Shown one piece after another: positions 1 through 7,530 of a DNA stretch of 9,394 nucleotides. Below the pieces are notes generated by a model. It saw only the letters and a program-made list of their open reading frames with translations, searched no databases and was not told the origin of the DNA. The stretch spans positions 1-9,394 of the forward strand of contig DKOA01000057.1 in assembly GCA_002469895.1 (NCBI GenBank), written 5' to 3'. Both the position numbers and the translations under genes were made by a program. The stretch comes from Opitutia bacterium UBA7374. Its GTDB lineage: Bacteria > Verrucomicrobiota > Verrucomicrobiia > Opitutales > Coraliomargaritaceae. Numbering within the stretch: position 1 is the first letter of the stretch; every line of letters begins with the position of its first letter.

Positions 1-704
1 TCACCTTTCGCGACGGGATCGATACCCTGCCCCGTGAAATCGCCAAAGCACTCGGTCAACGTGTCCAAACCGGCGTATCGATCGACTCCATAGAAAGAGA
101 TGGCGAGGCATGGCGCATCCAGTGGAATGGACAACAGGAAACCTTCGACCGGCTCATCCTCACGGTTCCAGCATTTGCCCTCAAAGGCCTTCCCCTACCA
201 CCCGATCTCCTCGCAGCCCTGACCCCGCTGGAGTCAGTTGAATATCCGCCTGTATCCGTCCTTAGCCTTGGCTTCAAACGCAGCCAGATTGCCCACCCTC
301 TGGATGGATTTGGCCTACTCGTACCGGAATGCGAAGAGCGAAAAATCCTCGGCGTCCTCTTCCCTTCAAGCGTCTTTGCCGGTCGCGCTCCGAAAGACTC
401 CGTCCTCCTTACTGTCTTTGTCGGCGGCACACGCAACCCCCAGCAGGCCACAGAAGATACGGACCAACTACAAAAGACCGTCCAGCCCGAACTGGAGTCC
501 CTCCTCGGCCTTTCCGGTAACCCGCACTTTGTCCACCTCAGGCACTGGCCCAAAGCCATTCCACAGTACAAACTCGGCTACGAAACTGTACTTCAAGAAA
601 TCCGTAACATTGAAAGCACCCACCCGGGACTACAGCTCCGGGGCAACTACCGAGAAGGGGTTTCACTAAAGGACTGTCTATTGTCCGGCCTGAACTTTTC
701 CTGA
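1..704 (+). CDS. hemY: HemY-type protoporphyrinogen/coproporphyrinogen oxidase, C-terminal part
   Basis: This is the 3' part of a gene that enters from the left edge. The first complete codon is at base 3 and the TGA stop is at 702-704, giving 233 visible residues. It is the C-terminal half of the FAD-dependent, HemY/PPOX-type oxidase that aromatises protoporphyrinogen IX or coproporphyrinogen III late in heme synthesis; the usual family length is about 450-480 residues. Family features visible are the DGFGLLVPE stretch, LGVLFPSSVFAGRAP, the FVGGTRNP segment, the WPKAIPQY motif, and the FAD-contacting GNYREGVSLKDC near the end. The protein stops about nine residues after that motif, a rather short tail. 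Its last 27 bp overlap the end of the convergent lpxB, so there is no room for a separate terminator. Which porphyrinogen it uses cannot be told from this part. Confidence 0.9.
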   Translation, partial: TFRDGIDTLPREIAKALGQRVQTGVSIDSIERDGEAWRIQWNGQQETFDRLILTVPAFALKGLPLPPDLLAALTPLESVEYPPVSVLSLGFKRSQIAHPLDGFGLLVPECEERKILGVLFPSSVFAGRAPKDSVLLTVFVGGTRNPQQATEDTDQLQKTVQPELESLLGLSGNPHFVHLRHWPKAIPQYKLGYETVLQEIRNIESTHPGLQLRGNYREGVSLKDCLLSGLNFS

Positions 705-1886
705 AGCCGTCTTCCCCATCGCCTCCAATAACCATTCGGAAGCACAAAGCTTTTCACTTGGGTTGAGCAAATCAAAGAGCGCTTGAGCGGACTCAGAAGC
801 ATCCATTTTTGCCTCCTCTGTCATCGAATGAAGCAATTCGGCAGCGAGGGCTTCCGCTCGGGCTTCGTGCTGGATAAACTCCTTGTGTGGCTGGCGGTCG
901 AGCAAGATGTTTGCGATACCGATATATGGGATCTTCACAACCATGCGACCGATCCAATAACTTAGTGGATTCAAACGATATACGATGGCTCCGGGTATGG
1001 CAGATAAAGCGACAGCGAGGGACATCGTACCGGAACTCATGAGCACGGCTCGGGCGGGCTGTTGCTCCTTCCCATTTTTTGTAAACGAGATCGCATCGCT
1101 CAGTTCCGGATGGCGTTCGAGTGCGTTGTCCAGAACCGCTTTGATCCGCTCGCTGGGGTAGACGACGAGCGCTTTTAAATCCGGTTTTTTTGCCCGTGCC
1201 AGAGCAAAGGCCTCGAGCAGGATGGGGAAGATACGACCGACGGCAGCCGTCCGGCTCCCCGGTAATAAAAGAACGGGACCGTTGGCATCATAGACGAAGG
1301 GAAGACAATGGCCATCCGCGACAAAAGGATGCCCGACAAACTCAACCGGCAGGCTGGTATCTTTGAAGCAATCGACCTCGAAGGGAAAGATCACCCCGAG
1401 GCGGTCGAGCACACGCTCCATCTTGAATCGACGACCTGCCTTCCAGGCCCAGACCTGCGGGCCAATATAATAGCTCACTCCGATAGATCCCCCGCCCTTT
1501 ACACTCAAACCGCGCCGAACCAATTGTTCTGCTACACGCAAATTAAAGCCCGGATAATCAACAAAACAAATATGCAATGGACGATAGCGCTCAATCCAAT
1601 CAAGGGTACGGTTGAAGAGTCCTTTGAAGAATCCGTAATGCTTAGCAACTTCGACAAATCCGACAATCGAAACTGCGGTCATATCGTAGAGCAGTTGCGC
1701 TCCGGCAGCTTGCAAGTTTGGCCCGCCCAGACAGGCAACCTTCAGATTCGGATTTTTTTTCCGAAGATCGGCCAACATCTCGGCCGCATGCTCGTCTCCG
1801 GAATGCTCCCCGGCAATGAGCAACAAGTCCGGGCGTCCATCGCTAGGCGCTGGAAAATCAAAGGGGACTGGAAATTGTTCAGGCAA
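678..1886 (-). CDS. lpxB: Lipid-A-disaccharide synthase (GT19)
   Basis: LpxB joins UDP-2,3-diacylglucosamine and lipid X to form the lipid A disaccharide at the inner face of the cytoplasmic membrane. The 402-residue protein (E. coli: 382) has the N-terminal AGEHSGD motif (25-31), VDYPGFN (109-115), the signature IGPQVWAWK (141-149), VEFVGHP (181-187), LLLPGSR (206-212) and SSGTMSL (284-290). The C-terminal segment IANILLDRQPHKEFIQ aligns with the E. coli NLLAGRELVKELLQ region. YPGFN, instead of the proteobacterial APDFN, recalls the Bacteroidota-type enzyme; Ala291 stands where many family members have Glu. The only in-frame start is TTG at 1884-1886: upstream, the frame closes with TGA in the end of the preceding gene and offers no ATG or GTG. 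No Shine-Dalgarno sequence is visible. It is probably the last gene of the cysC-lpxB run, 19 nt after the oxidoreductase gene. Confidence 0.95.
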   Translation of the reverse strand: MPEQFPVPFDFPAPSDGRPDLLLIAGEHSGDEHAAEMLADLRKKNPNLKVACLGGPNLQAAGAQLLYDMTAVSIVGFVEVAKHYGFFKGLFNRTLDWIERYRPLHICFVDYPGFNLRVAEQLVRRGLSVKGGGSIGVSYYIGPQVWAWKAGRRFKMERVLDRLGVIFPFEVDCFKDTSLPVEFVGHPFVADGHCLPFVYDANGPVLLLPGSRTAAVGRIFPILLEAFALARAKKPDLKALVVYPSERIKAVLDNALERHPELSDAISFTKNGKEQQPARAVLMSSGTMSLAVALSAIPGAIVYRLNPLSYWIGRMVVKIPYIGIANILLDRQPHKEFIQHEARAEALAAELLHSMTEEAKMDASESAQALFDLLNPSEKLCASEWLLEAMGKTASGKVQAGQ

Positions 1887-1905
1887 TCGAAGGTGTGCGA
1901 ATGCA

Positions 1906-2853
1906 TTAGGATTTCTGTTGAATCAATTCGGTTATCTGCAGAGCCAGTTCGAGAGCGGACTTACCTAACTCAGTACCGACTTTGGGCTGCCCGGCTTCGC
2001 GAACAACCTCCACGAAAGAGGCCAGCTCAAGTTTGAGCGGCTCATCTTTTTCAATGGGAATCTCTTCGCGGACGAGCTCAACTCCCTCCTTGCGAAGGAA
2101 GTGACCCGCTTGATTCATAAAGTCGAGGGAGAGATAATTGGCCGGCTGAAAGACCCGAATTTCCCGGACTTTCTTCATGCTTACACGACTCGTATTGATA
2201 TTCGCCACACAGCCATTTTCAAAGGTGATACGGGCATTGGCAATATCCTCGCTGGGAGAGAGTACATTGACACCGACCGCTTCGACAGAGCGTACAGGCG
2301 ATTTAACCAGTGCTAGGATGACGCCGAGGTCGTGGATCATGAGGTCGAGGACGACGCCCACTTCAGTACCCCGCGGATTAAAGGGGGCCAACCGGTCGGC
2401 AGTAATAAACTTCGGTGCGGTTACGGCATTTTCAAGATAGGCCATGACCGGATTATAATGCTCGATATGACCCACCTGCACGACACACCCCGCCGCGCGA
2501 GCCGCCTCTACAATCCTCTCCGCTTCATTCAGATTTGTGCAGAGCGGTTTTTCCACCAGTAGATGACAACCACCCTTCAACAAGGGCAGTGCGACCGAAC
2601 AATGCAAGTCTGTTGGAACAACAATACTAACCGCGTCACAGGCCGCTGCCAATTGCTCCAATGTAGCGAAGCGTTCACACCCATACTCACCGCAGATTTC
2701 GGCAGCACGGGCATCATCCGGCTCGACGATGCCGACCAGTTCGCAGGTCTCCAGCGCCTTGTAAAGACGGGCGTGATGGCGACCCAAATAGCCTGTACCG
2801 ACAACCCCACAACGAATCTTGGCTTGCTCTGACATGTTTGCATCTAGCGGCAT
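1906..2853 (-). CDS. Gfo/Idh/MocA-family oxidoreductase of the lipid A cluster type
   Basis: This is an NAD(P)-dependent sugar-type oxidoreductase of 315 residues. The Rossmann nucleotide-binding loop GVVGTGYLGRHHAR is at 16-29, the conserved EKP motif at 101-103, GHIEHYNPV at 128-136, and the active-site-like DLMIHD at 170-175. The segments GHIEHYNPV, DIANARITFENGCVANI and SLDF are typical of the Gfo/Idh subgroup found beside lpx genes, for example between lpxI and lpxB in Geobacter-type clusters. One characterised relative in such clusters, GnnA, oxidises UDP-GlcNAc at C3 so that an aminotransferase (GnnB) can make amide-linked lipid A. No GnnB is visible here, so the substrate is inferred only. 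ATG at 2851-2853 and an in-frame ATG at 2833-2835 are both possible; the second gives the more usual start, and neither has a clear ribosome binding site. The gene is 37 nt after cysN and 19 nt before lpxB. Confidence 0.88.
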   Translation of the reverse strand: MPLDANMSEQAKIRCGVVGTGYLGRHHARLYKALETCELVGIVEPDDARAAEICGEYGCERFATLEQLAAACDAVSIVVPTDLHCSVALPLLKGGCHLLVEKPLCTNLNEAERIVEAARAAGCVVQVGHIEHYNPVMAYLENAVTAPKFITADRLAPFNPRGTEVGVVLDLMIHDLGVILALVKSPVRSVEAVGVNVLSPSEDIANARITFENGCVANINTSRVSMKKVREIRVFQPANYLSLDFMNQAGHFLRKEGVELVREEIPIEKDEPLKLELASFVEVVREAGQPKVGTELGKSALELALQITELIQQKS

Positions 2854-2890
2854 AGCGCCCGAGAAGACAAGGTTTTGCTGGGAAGCAGAC

Positions 2891-4174
2891 TTAGACGATC
2901 ATTCCAGCAGCAACGGTCTCGTTTGTTTGCTCATCGATCAAGACAAAGCTGCCACTGATACGGTTGCGCTTATAACTGTCTGCAATCAGCGGCGCAGAGG
3001 TACGCAATGAAACACGGCCAATGTCGTTGAGGCTGAAGACGAGATCGTCCTCAATCTTGTGCAAAGTGTTGATATTCACCTTGTATTTCACTTCGCTGAC
3101 GATGGCCTTGCACTCACGTTCCGTATGGCGGATGGTAAATTTACCGCGACCGGCCAGCTTTTTTTCAGAGGAGAACCAGCAAATCATAGCATCGATGTCC
3201 TGCCTGGCTTCCGGCGGGTTGTTCGGCTTCACAATCATATCTCCCCGGGAGATATCAATCTCATCATGCAGTGTCATTGCCACCGACATCGGGGCAAAGG
3301 CTTCCTCCAATTCACCGTCCATCGTCTGAATCGCTTTGATCGTCGATTCAAATCCGGAAGGCAGCACCTTGACAGCATCTCCCGGCTTGAAGACACCGCC
3401 GGCAATGCGCCCGGCAAAGCCGCGGAAATCATGCCACTTGTCCGAATGCGGACGAATTACCCATTGCACCGGGAAACGAGCATCAATGTGGTTCTCATCG
3501 GAACCAATATACACCGTTTCCAGATGATAGAGAAGCGTCGGACCCTGATACCAGGGCATGTTCTCGGAATTATCTACAATATTGTCACCGAGCAATGCGG
3601 AGGCGGGAATAAAAGTGACTTCAACGATATTATCGAGGCGGGAAGCAAACTTTTTGAAATCTTCCACAATCTTATTGTAGGACGCTTCCGACCAATCGAC
3701 CAAATCCATCTTGTTAACACAGACGACGAGGTGCTGAATACGAAGAAGATTTGCGATAAAGGAATGGCGGCATGTCTGCTCAATCACTCCCTTGCGTGCA
3801 TCAACCAAAAGGATGGCAAGGTTAGCCGTAGAGGCACCCGTCACCATGTTTCGCGTGTACTGGATATGGCCGGGAGTATCTGCGATAATGAACTTGCGCT
3901 TCGGCGTTGCAAAATAACGGTAGGCCACGTCAATCGTGATACCCTGCTCTCGCTCAGAACGAAGACCGTCGGTCAACAGAGCCAGATTAACGTGCTCGTC
4001 GCCGCGCGACTTGGAGCTCTTCTCCATCGCTTCCAGTTGGTCCTCGAAGATCGCCTTACTGTCGTAGAGAAGACGTCCGATAAGTGTGCTTTTGCCATCG
4101 TCAACAGAACCCGCGGTGGTAAACCGGAGCAGATCCATATCGAGGTAGCCTGCAGTGTTGTTTTCTTCGCTCAT
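2891..4174 (-). CDS. cysN: Sulfate adenylyltransferase subunit 1 (GTPase subunit)
   Basis: CysN is the GTPase partner of CysD; GTP hydrolysis drives formation of adenosine 5'-phosphosulfate (APS) from ATP and sulfate in the cytoplasm. The 427-residue protein has an EF-Tu-like G domain: P-loop GSVDDGKST (22-30), GITIDVAYRYF switch region (78-88), DTPGH (99-103), NKMD (154-157) and the SAL G5 motif. Beta-barrel domains II and III follow. It ends near VLIDEQTNETVAAGMIV without a fused APS kinase, consistent with the separate cysC upstream; it is a little shorter than E. coli CysN (475). The ATG at 4172-4174 follows cysD by 41 nt and lacks an evident Shine-Dalgarno. It is the third gene of the cysC-cysD-cysN-oxidoreductase-lpxB run. 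Confidence 0.97.
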   Translation of the reverse strand: MSEENNTAGYLDMDLLRFTTAGSVDDGKSTLIGRLLYDSKAIFEDQLEAMEKSSKSRGDEHVNLALLTDGLRSEREQGITIDVAYRYFATPKRKFIIADTPGHIQYTRNMVTGASTANLAILLVDARKGVIEQTCRHSFIANLLRIQHLVVCVNKMDLVDWSEASYNKIVEDFKKFASRLDNIVEVTFIPASALLGDNIVDNSENMPWYQGPTLLYHLETVYIGSDENHIDARFPVQWVIRPHSDKWHDFRGFAGRIAGGVFKPGDAVKVLPSGFESTIKAIQTMDGELEEAFAPMSVAMTLHDEIDISRGDMIVKPNNPPEARQDIDAMICWFSSEKKLAGRGKFTIRHTERECKAIVSEVKYKVNINTLHKIEDDLVFSLNDIGRVSLRTSAPLIADSYKRNRISGSFVLIDEQTNETVAAGMIV

Positions 4175-4215
4175 TATGTGCGCTTGGTAGAATGTTATCT
4201 GATTGAAATCCGGGT

Positions 4216-5130
4216 TTAAAAATAGCCTTGTTTCTTGCGGTCCTCCATAGCGGTCTCCGACCGCTTGTCATCGGCCCGGGTACCCCGCTCCGTCTGGCGG
4301 GCAGCGGCGACTTCGTCAATGATCGCATCCAGGTCAGCTGCTTCAGAAAGTGCCGCGCCGGTGCAGGTAGCATCACCAATCGTACGGAAGCGAACCGTCA
4401 TCTTTTCAACGCTTTCCTTTTCTTCCGGAAGCAGTTCGATACAATCGGTAACCGCCATGACCACGCCGTTGCGCACGAAACAGTCACGCACATGGGAGAA
4501 ATAGAGATTCGGCAGATCGATGTTCTCCAGCTTGATGTACTGCCAGATGTCCATTTCTGTCCAATTGGATAATGGGAATACCCGAAAATGCTCACCGTGC
4601 TGTTTTCGACCATTAAAAATGTTCCATAACTCGGGGCGTTGGTTTTTCGGATCCCACTGGCCGAAGGCATCGCGGTGCGAGAAGAAGCGTTCCTTGGCCC
4701 GGGCTTTTTCTTCATCGCGACGACCGCCACCAAGTGCGGCATCATACTGACCGTCCTCCAAACCTTCCAGCAATGCCACAGTTTGCAGACCATTGCGGCT
4801 GGCATAAGGGCCCGTCTCCTCGACAACCTTTCCTTCATCGATTGCTTTTTGTACGGAGGCCACAATGAGTTCGGCACCCAGCTCCTTAATGAAACGATCG
4901 CGATACTCCATCGTCTCGTCAAAGTTGTGCCCTGTATCCACATGCATTAACGGGAAAGGCAAGCGTGCCGGCCAAAAGGCTTTTTTCGCGAGGTGTGCCA
5001 TAACAATGGAATCCTTGCCCCCGGAAAAGAGCAGCACCGGTTTTTCGAACTGAGCCGCGGTTTCCCGAAGGATGTAGATGGCTTCAGACTCGAGTTGCTT
5101 CAAGTGAGTGATTGTATAGTCGTGTTGCAT
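4216..5130 (-). CDS. cysD: Sulfate adenylyltransferase subunit 2 (catalytic subunit)
   Basis: CysD is the ATP pyrophosphatase-type subunit that adenylylates sulfate to APS in complex with CysN. The 304-residue protein (E. coli: 302) carries the PP-loop SGGKDS (36-41), HVDTGHNF (63-70), the GGGRRDEEKARAKERFFSHRD signature region (134-154), FPLSNWTEMDIWQYI (185-199), and the characteristic C-terminal end RSETAMEDRKKQGYF. It appears intact and full length. The ATG at 5128-5130 is 36 nt after the end of cysC; the upstream sequence contains no purine-rich ribosome binding site. It has the usual position directly before cysN, supporting a heterodimeric ATP sulfurylase rather than a Sat-type enzyme. 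Confidence 0.97.
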   Translation of the reverse strand: MQHDYTITHLKQLESEAIYILRETAAQFEKPVLLFSGGKDSIVMAHLAKKAFWPARLPFPLMHVDTGHNFDETMEYRDRFIKELGAELIVASVQKAIDEGKVVEETGPYASRNGLQTVALLEGLEDGQYDAALGGGRRDEEKARAKERFFSHRDAFGQWDPKNQRPELWNIFNGRKQHGEHFRVFPLSNWTEMDIWQYIKLENIDLPNLYFSHVRDCFVRNGVVMAVTDCIELLPEEKESVEKMTVRFRTIGDATCTGAALSEAADLDAIIDEVAAARQTERGTRADDKRSETAMEDRKKQGYF

Positions 5131-5166
5131 AACGCGATTGAAGGTTAGGTGAAATGTAATGGACGC

Positions 5167-5778
5167 TTATGGACGAATAATCGGTAAGATTTTTTGCTGA
5201 AGAGTATCCATAGACTCGGTCTCACTCTGCTCATCGGTCGAGATGACCCAGTCGGAATCTCCTTCTATCGGTTCTTCAAAGGAAGAGTCCTTGCCCGTAA
5301 AATGCTTCACCCCACCCTTCGCTGCCTTGGCGTAGAGACCCTTAACGTCGCGATTCGCACAGGTCTCAAAAGAAGCCTTTACATAAATTGGTGTGATGTC
5401 AGCAGGACCGACAATCGTCGCCGCATCCGAACGCAAACTGCGCAAGGGAGTGATAAAAGAAGTAAAGACAACCATCCCGCTATCGAGAAAGAGACGGGCG
5501 ACTTCAGCGATGCGACGGATATTCTCTTTGCGATCCGCATCAGAAAATCCAAGGTCGCTGTTTAAACCGCTGCGAATGTTGTCTCCATCCAGAATCTTAG
5601 TTTGAAAGCCCGCATCGGCCAATGTACGCTCCAAGGCATTAGCTAAAGTGCTCTTGCCCGACCCAGATAAACCATACATCCAAAAAACATGGCCACGCTG
5701 ATTGAGCTGAGATTCTTTGGCATCACGCCCGAGCATGCGATGAAACTCTGTATGAATGTTTGCCGGTGCGGTCATCAC
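5167..5778 (-). CDS. cysC: Adenylylsulfate (APS) kinase
   Basis: CysC phosphorylates APS at the 3' hydroxyl to make PAPS, the donor for sulfotransferases and a substrate for PAPS reduction. The 203-residue protein has the P-loop GLSGSGKST (36-44), the APS-contacting DGDNIRSGLNSDLGFS region (64-79), DRKENIRRIAEVA (82-94), and DVKGLYAKAAKGGVKHFTG (144-162), which corresponds to the lid. In the FISPxR motif, whose Ser is the residue phosphorylated in E. coli CysC, this protein has Thr (FITPLR, Thr110). The start is one of two consecutive ATG codons (5776-5778 or 5773-5775). This is the first gene of the run and has a promoter-like sequence about 43 nt upstream. A stand-alone CysC points to a need for PAPS rather than APS only. 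Confidence 0.96.
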   Translation of the reverse strand: MMTAPANIHTEFHRMLGRDAKESQLNQRGHVFWMYGLSGSGKSTLANALERTLADAGFQTKILDGDNIRSGLNSDLGFSDADRKENIRRIAEVARLFLDSGMVVFTSFITPLRSLRSDAATIVGPADITPIYVKASFETCANRDVKGLYAKAAKGGVKHFTGKDSSFEEPIEGDSDWVISTDEQSETESMDTLQQKILPIIRP

Positions 5779-5820
5779 GTAAAAACTCAGAAATTGGTCA
5801 TTATGTAGCTGTTAATCGAG

Positions 5821-5851
5821 ATTACATCGCATTCTTGGGTTTCTTAGTCAA
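5821..5851 (-). promoter_or_regulatory. Candidate sigma70-type promoter of the cysC-lpxB run
   Basis: On the minus strand a TTGACT box (5851-5846) is followed after 19 nt by TGTAAT (5826-5821), each matching the sigma70 consensus at five of six positions. The AT-rich sequence immediately upstream (about 5855-5870) could act as an UP element. Transcription would start near 5814, giving a leader of about 36 nt before cysC, too short for a riboswitch. The 19-nt spacing is longer than the ideal 17, so activity is inferred only. Confidence 0.5.
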
Positions 5852-5858
5852 GAACCTA

Positions 5859-5887
5859 TTAATTAAAATAATGCCCTTTTAATGGGC
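5859..5887 (-). terminator. Weak terminator-like hairpin after the TIGR03790 gene
   Basis: Four nt after the TAG stop of the TIGR03790 gene the minus strand reads GCCC, a 7-nt loop, then GGGC, followed by ATTATTTTAATT. The stem is only 4 bp and the tail is interrupted by A residues, so termination may be inefficient. Its position between that gene and the cysC promoter fits a transcription unit boundary. Confidence 0.3.
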
Positions 5888-5890
5888 GAT

Positions 5891-7519
5891 CTACTTTTCC
5901 GGCGGTTGCTTTAATTGAACTGCCTTGGAGGACCATCTTGCGCTGGTCATAGTTTCTCCGGCACCAATCGCTACTTTGGAACCATCCGTGAGTAGAAGAA
6001 TTTTCAGTTTCTTGGGCAACCCATCTGCCGCCAGTAGTTTTTCATACACCGCAAAAGCGAGTCGGCTCTCCCCATTCTGATCAAGCAGGTCAGCTATTTT
6101 TTTCACTAAGATACGATCCTCCTTCGGAAAAAACTGAAGGAAACGAATAAACTTCAGCGCCTCGACCGCTTTCTCCGGCTGGTCATCGCTCGCATAGAGC
6201 ACGGCCAATTTATAGGCTAGAGGCAGTGATGGGGTGGCTAGAAAACTCATACGCGCCGATTCCACAGCCGCCTCCAATCCTTCCTCTTTTTTCAAACGGT
6301 TGATTTCCCGCAGAGCTACATAGGAAGCGAGCGAATCTTCCGAACCCGCCTTGAGTTGTTCCTCAAAGCTCACAGCAAAAGGCCGGAAAAGCGGATCACC
6401 CAGAGCGATACCCATCCAGCTAGCAACCGGGTAAGAATAAGCCGCCGCTTCACCAAAAGTACCACCGGAAAGCAGGCGTTCCAATAACAGTTGTGGCCGG
6501 TGGGTGAATTCCAGATAGGGCTCGAATACATTACCGATGGTCATGCAGTACCCCTGCGCCACCAATGGCCCCACCCATGCGGTGCCGGAAGAGCGTACAG
6601 TCGTCGCCGAAAAACTGTGTAAATGAAAGCCCAGAGCCCCCGGAGGCACCGCCCAGTCGTTTTCTCCAAATGGTCCATCCGCTTTGTGACGGTACCAACC
6701 CATATAAATAGCCGGTGCATCCAGACGATCTCGATGATCTATGGTTCGGCGTGAGCTCTCGATATCAGTATCAAAATAGACTGACTGAGCGAGATCGACC
6801 GCTTCGCTAAACCACTCGTCCCCTTGTTTGTGGGGCCCGCCGATATCAAAATAAGCACGCCCCCGCAGGCCGTTCCGCTCGGCTTCAATGGTTCGATCAA
6901 TCAGACGCTTGACCGCGCCAAACGAAGGACCATCCAAACGACTGACCCGAATATAGCCTCCCGCATCCTCCGCCGAAACTACCTTCTTTTCATAATATGG
7001 ATTCTTTACCATGGAGACCAATGGGAGCGGCTCAGGGATCGCCAGAACGGCCAATTCACTGTCCACCGAGCCCCGGTTAACCTGCAGAATTTGCGCTAAT
7101 TCACTGGTTCTCGGCTCCAGTAATTCCGGGTCATTCTTTATTCGCAGGGGCACTCCGTAAGTCGTCACCAAATAAGAGATGCGGTGCATACCAATCGACA
7201 TACGGAAACGACCGATAAAATCCGGACGATGACTCCGTGCCCCCTGGACCCACCCTTTGTCCTTTAGCGCTGTGAGTAGTGGATTATAAATCTGGTCGAC
7301 ATAATCGCGCACCGAGACCGTTTCTTCGGCCGGGAAGGGAAGCAAGATGAGATTCTCCTCCGGAATTGACCTCCGCGCAATATAGTGTCGGGCAATCTCA
7401 ATCGATTCCGACACATTTGCATTGGCCAGCACAACCACCCGGTCGGCCTCATTGGCAATCGTTTTGCCGCTGCTGACAAAAAGAATGACGAGACAAAGCA
7501 GTAAGGTCCTGTTTCTCAT
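5891..7519 (-). CDS. TIGR03790-family protein (exosortase-associated, function unknown)
   Basis: This 542-residue protein matches what I know of family TIGR03790, which is uncharacterised and found in genomes that carry exosortase/PEP-CTERM sorting. The start is set at ATG 7517-7519 because AAGGAG lies 5 nt before it and a signal peptide (basic MRNR, hydrophobic LLLCLVILFV, likely cleavage near residue 22) begins there; an ORF start 14 codons upstream has no such support. Visible segments are an N-terminal alpha/beta region (about 25-130) with YLVTTYGVPLRI (116-127), IYMGWY (271-276), PGALGFHLHSFSA (293-305), GNVFEPYLEF (329-338), GTFGEAAAYSYP (353-364) and GDPLFRPF (374-381). Two TPR-like helix pairs follow at about 431-458 and 470-497. 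The GEA...GDP ending recalls C25/gingipain-like domains, which is my inference. It is probably exported and lies 56 nt after infC. No exosortase or PEP-CTERM protein is in view. Confidence 0.8.
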   Translation of the reverse strand: MRNRTLLLCLVILFVSSGKTIANEADRVVVLANANVSESIEIARHYIARRSIPEENLILLPFPAEETVSVRDYVDQIYNPLLTALKDKGWVQGARSHRPDFIGRFRMSIGMHRISYLVTTYGVPLRIKNDPELLEPRTSELAQILQVNRGSVDSELAVLAIPEPLPLVSMVKNPYYEKKVVSAEDAGGYIRVSRLDGPSFGAVKRLIDRTIEAERNGLRGRAYFDIGGPHKQGDEWFSEAVDLAQSVYFDTDIESSRRTIDHRDRLDAPAIYMGWYRHKADGPFGENDWAVPPGALGFHLHSFSATTVRSSGTAWVGPLVAQGYCMTIGNVFEPYLEFTHRPQLLLERLLSGGTFGEAAAYSYPVASWMGIALGDPLFRPFAVSFEEQLKAGSEDSLASYVALREINRLKKEEGLEAAVESARMSFLATPSLPLAYKLAVLYASDDQPEKAVEALKFIRFLQFFPKEDRILVKKIADLLDQNGESRLAFAVYEKLLAADGLPKKLKILLLTDGSKVAIGAGETMTSARWSSKAVQLKQPPEK

Positions 7520-7524
7520 AACGT

Positions 7525-7530
7525 CTCCTT
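7525..7530 (-). promoter_or_regulatory. Shine-Dalgarno sequence of the TIGR03790 gene
   Basis: The minus strand reads AAGGAG, then ACGTT, then the ATG at 7519. This is the only strong Shine-Dalgarno I find before any of the seven gene starts in the window, and it decides the start of the TIGR03790 gene, directly before its signal peptide. Confidence 0.8.

Noticed and set aside
1904..1906. ATG overlapping the oxidoreductase stop as the lpxB start.
   Set aside because: It is out of frame with all the LpxB motifs, so it cannot be the start unless there is an indel; it is kept as a finding only.
1308..2036. A 242-codon plus-strand frame opposite lpxB.
   Set aside because: It is a shadow of lpxB and the end of the oxidoreductase gene, with no recognisable protein features.
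3059..4219. A 386-codon open frame on the plus strand, opposite cysN.
   Set aside because: It lies antisense to a clearly recognised cysN. Its translation shows no family motif, and long antisense frames are common opposite conserved GTPase genes.
5779..5820. Possible riboswitch (SAM or sulfur-related) before cysC.
   Set aside because: The leader predicted from the candidate promoter is only about 36 nt and contains no stable stem.
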